The translations under genes were made by a program, and so were the position numbers. Positions 59,319-64,000 of a stretch of 64,000 bases of DNA are shown here, piece after piece. Source of the stretch: Glebionis coronaria (taxonomy: Eukaryota; Streptophyta; Magnoliopsida; Asterales; Asteraceae); NCBI GenBank assembly GCA_025667525.1, contig CM046877.1:260497706-260561705 (forward strand), given 5' to 3'. How positions within the stretch are numbered: position 1 is the first letter of the stretch; each line of letters starts with the position of its first letter. The notes under the pieces were generated by a model. That model was not told where the DNA came from. It ran no database searches and worked only from the letters and a program-made list of their open reading frames with translations.

Positions 59319-61847
59319 TGATTTTAGGAAAATTACGTCTCTTGTTTAGGAAAACAAAAGAGCGTAAATGAGCGGTAAGTATTAAGTGATGATTTAGGAA
59401 AATCAAGCACTAATGACCCAATGAAGTTCGTTTCCCAAGGAGGTATATGTGTGTGAAAAATTCGTAATTGGTTTGAGATTAATATTATATAGAAGGGGAT
59501 GAGAAAAGAGGATGACGAAGACGTGAAATTAATTACTACTACGACTACACGTAAAACCGTAAAATGAGCAAAAATAAAAATTAATTCTAAAAATTACCAA
59601 AAATTCACCAAAAATGAAAATTAATAAACTAAGAGTTTACCAATGATCAAAACTTTTTCAAACCTTTAATTAATTTAATATTAATTTTTAAATGCTAATT
59701 AAGCCCTTAAAATCAAATTAATTATCAAAAAGCCCAAATAAAGATTTTTCAATTGGTAAACCTCTAAAATGACCTAAAAAGATTAAAAACTATTTTTATA
59801 AGTTTTTAAACTAAGTAAAACTATTTAAAATGATTTAAAAACTATTAAAACTTAAAATAATTATAAAAATTAATCTAAAGATGATAAAATTAATCTAAGA
59901 GTTGCAAAATTCCTATTTTAATGTATTTAAGCTAAGAAAAATATAAAAAGTGCAAAAATGTGAATTTTGAAAAATAATAATAAAATAATATTAAAATAAT
60001 ATTAAAAATCCAAAAATTCTAAAAAATTCTAAAAAATTGCAAACTAGTTTATTTTAACCTAAATAAACAAAAACTGAAAGTGAAATTACCAAGCTACCCC
60101 TAATGGGCCCCCAAATGGGCTAAAATAAAAAACAGTCAAGCTTATTGGGGTTTTTAGCCCAAAAAGTCAAAATAAGCCCAAATGACTTGAAAAAGCCCTA
60201 TCTGACTCAAAATTCAATTCTAAACACAAAACTCTGAAGGCCCAAAAGCTGAAAATGAGCTTATCACAGCTTAATGAACAAACAACTTATTCTTAATGGG
60301 CCAATAAGCCCTTTAAGCAATAAGCCAATGCCATAAGCTCTGCTTAAACACACAACCTTCTTTTGGGATACTAAAGTGATCTGTAAAAAGAAATTTTGAA
60401 AAAGCACACTCAATAAGCCAGAAATAAGCCAAGAACAATTCCACAAAACGACAAAATAGTCGGGATAGAGTTCTAGCCTGTTTCAGAAGCTCTAGTTTGT
60501 TGCAAAAGCTCACAAATAGCTTAACTAAGAATAATCAATCAAGAAAATCACAAAAAGCCAAGTAGAATAAGCTGTAAGAACCAATAAGCTGGCTGAAAAA
60601 GCCAAATAAGCTAGTTTTCTAGCAAAAGCTTAACCAAAAGACTTGTAACCTTCCAGACTTGTTATTAAGCTGAGAAAAATGAGTTCTATTACAAAAACCA
60701 AGTTGTTGCATGTACCAATAAGCAAAACAGATTCAATAAGCTATATGACCAAGTTTCACCAAAAGTCAAACGCTGATAAGAGAAAATCAAACGCTGACAA
60801 GCACAAATTGGACGTTGACAGACTTAATGATGTGTTAAAACTTTGTTTCCACCCTGCTGGTCAAGGCTTGAGTACAAACCTTGTAAATCAAGGTCTACCA
60901 GTTGAGTAGACTTGATGAGTTTTGGCACAAATAAGCCAATAAGCCAGTAAGCTCATAAGCTATCAACAAAGCAATCCAAATAGCCAAATATCCTCACAAG
61001 CAGCACATAAACAGGATCCAAGCAACAAAACAACAATCCTTACACTAGAAATACAAATGCAAGCACCAAATGAGGTGGTCACTTTGCTGATGCAAATGAC
61101 CACTTCAGCCAACTTTGATAAGCTATAGCACACTCAATAAGCTACCAAATTCAACAACCAGATAACCAATAGATAGCTATCACCCAAACTATTTCCAAAC
61201 CTGATTTCAGACCTTAGATCCAACTAACAAAGAAGTTATTGGATCTGATGTGTTTGACCAATCTCAAAAACACTTTTATCAGATTTTTGCAAAACTTGAA
61301 ATCCCTTTTCTAAACTTTCAGAAACTTAACCAATGACCAAAACATATATATTAAGACTTGTTTAGACTTCCCAAACCCTAAGAACCAATGGCACAAGGCC
61401 ACAAGGCCTTATGAACCAGTAATCCCAAAGAATCCTTTATCAAGCACTTTTCAAACAAAATTCTTAATCCTTCAAACAACCTACTGATTTTATAGATCAA
61501 ATAGCTACACTAGGTGACAACTAACAGATTGCAACCATAAAACATAAAGCATAAACACAAAATCACCAAATCACATACCAAATCATAAAACAAACAAGAT
61601 CATATGATTTTTTAGAGGAATCTTAACAAGAGGTTATACCTGTCCTCCACAACATCTTAGGAGGACCAGCAATGCTCCTTGGACCTTGTTCAACAACTAG
61701 AACAAGACCAAGGTACTTCAACAAGAAAGATGGATGACTGCCTTGGTTGATGTTTCAAAGCAGAAACTCAAGGGCTTGATTTCTTCAACACAATGAACAA
61801 ACAACCCAACCAAAGGCCCTAATCCATTCACAAGCTTGTAAGAGCTT
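59319..61847 (-). repeat. RT11 5' LTR, truncated
   Basis: It parallels 52885 to about 55420 closely, and the U3 and promoter part is absent because RT12 begins at 61848. It repeats the AATAAGCC motif region (60120-61160) and the ACGCTGACA motifs (60770-60825). Confidence 0.8.
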
Positions 61848-63925
61848 TAATATTAGAGATTTTACTCGTTGGAAAAGTTCGTTATTCTCGGTATCTTCTC
61901 GAATTGATTTCCGGTTAATTATGTGAGATTAGTTGTTCTTGGTGAAACAAATATTTTTGGATTTGGTAAAATAAATGTGCAAGACTTAATAATAAAGGAC
62001 GGGAAATTAAAACTAAAACTAGTTGAAACGTAAACGGTGCAATATTTAAAACGTTAAAAGTAAATGACGTGAAATTAAATGACGTAAAATTAAAACTAAA
62101 ATCAACTCTAATCGGAAAGTGCAAATAATGAAGCTGATAGGAATGCTGATAGGAATGCTGATTGGAATGCTAATAGGAATGCTAATTGGAATGTTGATTG
62201 GAATGTTGATTGGAATGCTGATTGGAATGCTGATTGGAATGTTGATTGGAATGCTGATTGGAATGTTGATTGGAATGCTGATTGGAATGTTGATTGGAAT
62301 GTTGATTGGAATGCTGATTGGAATGTTGATTGGAATGCTGATTGGAATGTTGATTGGAATGTTGATTGGAATGCTGATTGGAATGTAGATTGGAATGTTG
62401 ATTGGAATGTTGATTGGAATGTTGATTGGAATGCTGATTGGAATGTTGATTGGAATGTTGATTGGAATGTTAATTGGAATGCTGATTGGAATGTTGATTG
62501 GAATGATGATTGGAATGTTGATTGGAATGCTGATTGGAATGTTGATTGGAATGTTGATTGGAATGCTAATAGGAATGTAAAAGGAATGCGAAAGGAATGC
62601 TGATTGGAATGTTGATTGGAATGCTGATTGGAATGTTGATTGGAATGATGATTGGAATGTAGATTGGAATGCTGATTGGAATGTTGATTGGAATGCTGAT
62701 TGGAATGTTGATTGGAATGCTGATTGGAATGTTGATTGGAATGTTGATTGGAATGCTGATTGGAATGTTGATTGGAATGCTGATTGGAATGTTGATTGGA
62801 ATGTTGATTGGAATGCTGATTGGAATGTAGATTGGAATGCTGATTGGAATGTTGATTGGAATGTTGATTGGAATGCTGATTGGAATGTTGATTGGAATGT
62901 TGATTGGAATGTAAAACCCTTTACCAATCAAAGTGATTGGAATACGTGATTGGAAAGGGGTTTACCCTTTCCGATCTAACTTTTTGATCCGAAAATTAAG
63001 CAAAAGCAATAAGCTATGGTTAATAAGCTCAAACTAAAACTTGCACGAATCTAAATCGAAATTGACTTAATAAGCATGAATAACAACTTATCAAACTTAA
63101 AAATAAGCAAACTTTCAAATCAAACTATAAAAAGATGAACTTTTTAAGAAAACTTTTAAGGAAAATAAATAAGCTAAACACAAATTAAGCCAATAAGCAT
63201 GTCAAGCTCAAAGCTTCATCCATGTAAAAACTTGAATCAAAGATAAGCAAAATAAGAAAGGTAGAAGAAGATGATTAAAAATAAGAACTTGATTAAAATA
63301 AAAGATTCCAAATTTAAAAGACTTACTTGAATTGAAGAAATTAAAAGTGCATAACAAGAAATTAAAGTGCAAGAAATAAAAATAACAAGAAACGAAAATG
63401 GTGGAAGAGTGGTTTGTCAAGCCACCAACACATGAAAATGAAACTAGCTAAAACTATATATAGGGGTGACTAGGGAGGAGCTTAGGAAGCTTCCTCCCTC
63501 TTTCATCTTTTCCTTATTTGCACACTTAAGTCCTTTTCTTCTTAATTGTTTGTTAATCTTGGACTTAATGTCTTTGTCTCGGGATTTCTTTGAACTCGTC
63601 TTGAATTTTCTTCATAAATAAAACTCGAGTTCTTCGGCTTTTAGTAAACTTCCGTCTTTTGACTTTTTCTTCGATAATTCTTCAGAATTGGTCTTGGACT
63701 TCCATTCTTTTTTCCACTCTTGATCTTTCGACTTCATCTTTCGTCTTTTTCTTCGATAAAAGCCCTTGAATGTCGTGTTTTCTCCACTTTTCACTTTTTC
63801 GTCCTAAATCACAACAAAAACACAAACCACGCATAATTCCGACATAAATGACATAAAATACACGTTTTGGCTTGGTTATTATTGTAATTAAGTGGTAAAA
63901 AGGATGGGTGTTTTCACACCTATCA
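61848..63925 (-). repeat. RT12 3' LTR with embedded 12-bp array
   Basis: It begins TAATATTAGAG and ends CACACCTATCA before the polypurine tract AAGTGTAGGGGATT (complement of 63926-63939). The order of landmarks follows the RT8 LTR (for example 'gattgatttccggttaat ... gttgttcttggtg' near 61912-61942, AATAAGC motifs 63005-63205, 'cacaaaccacgcataattccgac' near 63820-63843), so it is a diverged relative. TATA-like CTATATATAG is the complement of about 63453-63462, with an inverted repeat (63473-63498) next to it. The rest of the element lies beyond the window. Confidence 0.8.
62133..62912. repeat. 12-bp tandem array GATTGGAATGYT, about 65 units
   Basis: The unit alternates between GATTGGAATGTT and GATTGGAATGCT with a few TAGGAATG or ATTGGAATGAT variants, and is disturbed at 62385-62395 and 62568-62600. 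Since 12 is divisible by 3, all frames are open and give four-residue repeats on both strands; these are not genes. On the transcribed strand the unit reads CATTCCAATC, a variant of the RT7 and RT8 motif. Confidence 0.95.
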
Positions 63926-64000
63926 AATCCCCTACACTTAACCATTGCAATGTCCTCATGCAATGCATTAGTTACAAAGCACGTTTTACATTTTCCATCA
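63926..64000 (-). other. RT12 interior, 3' edge
   Basis: Polypurine tract at 63926-63939, then sequence matching the RT8 interior next to its tract (34195-34250, 'ccattgcaatg ... ctcatgcaatgc'). The element runs out of the window. Confidence 0.75.

Larger units (their letters stand above)
52885..61847 (-). mobile_element. RT11: Athila-like element, gag kept, pol lost
   Basis: Left LTR 52885 to about 56750, gag 56672-58576, leader, tRNA-Asp primer site 59296-59315, right LTR 59319-61847, cut by RT12. The LTRs begin TGATTGTAGG and TGATTTTAGG and are alike over 2.5 kb with scattered differences and small indels. Between gag and the left LTR there is no protease, RT or integrase: the frame passes from gag straight into LTR U3 text, so a deletion removed pol, the polypurine tract and the LTR start. 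As the deletion removed cis elements too, it happened after insertion. Confidence 0.82.

Noticed and set aside
62133..62912. CRISPR-like regular repeats
   Set aside because: There are no unique spacers; it is a plain 12-bp tandem array in a plant LTR.
62046..62931. Long open frames of 121 and 293 codons on the minus strand and 61-89 codons on the plus strand
   Set aside because: They come from the 12-bp array, which is divisible by three and has no stop in most frames; no conserved protein is implied.

Overview
The window is gene-poor nuclear DNA of a flowering plant and consists almost entirely of LTR retrotransposons nested in one another. I see no host gene with an intact reading frame, no rRNA or tRNA gene and nothing prokaryotic. 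The evidence for a plant is the tRNA-Met-type (TGGTATCAGAGC) and tRNA-Asp-type (TGGCGCCGNTGCCGG) primer sites, an Athila-type gag-pol, a chromovirus pol remnant, a Copia pol followed by a Sirevirus-style extra ORF, and LTRs of 0.3 to 3.9 kb. The wording of the Athila gag and of the Copia 3' ORF resembles daisy-family (Asteraceae) elements as I remember them; that is recollection, not a search.

Layout, using labels of my own. RT1: tail and 3' LTR, 1-2857 (+). RT2: truncated LTR, 2858-5507 (-). RT3: old host element (+), seen as an LTR piece at 5508-6402 and internal pieces at 6403-6801, 14931-15948, 31454-32561 and 43473-45211; part of its interior is tandemly duplicated. RT4: 6802-14930 (-), inside RT3, target duplication ATAAT. 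RT5: 9095-12301 (-), inside RT4, target duplication ATTTA. RT6: 15949-31453 (+), decayed chromovirus with very similar LTRs, inside RT3. RT7: 25477-29385 (+), non-autonomous Sirevirus-like element inside the 3' LTR of RT6, target duplication AGGAC. RT8: 32562-43472 (-), full-length Athila-type Gypsy element with broken gag-pol, target duplication GTTTC, inside the second copy of the RT3 duplication. RT9: 45212-52884 (-), Copia element with a 3' LTR, broken extra ORF, RNase H and a piece of RT. RT10: 50776-52603 (-), short non-autonomous relative of RT5 inside the RT9 pol. RT11: 52885-61847 (-), Athila-like element that keeps a 634-residue gag but has lost pol. RT12: LTR 61848-63925 (-), carrying a 780-bp array of 12-bp units.

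Since none of these is a host pathway, the genes work together only as retroelement parts: gag and pol of RT8, RT9 and RT11 once made particles, reverse transcriptase and integrase, and RT4, RT5, RT7 and RT10 must have used such proteins in trans. The most unusual signals are cis-structures: a stem-loop in the RT5/RT10 leader that changes by paired substitutions, two perfect 28-bp palindromes in non-autonomous elements, and clusters of short motifs (CATTSCGAY, GCTTATTG, TGTCAGCGTC) that recur in the leaders and LTRs of unrelated families.
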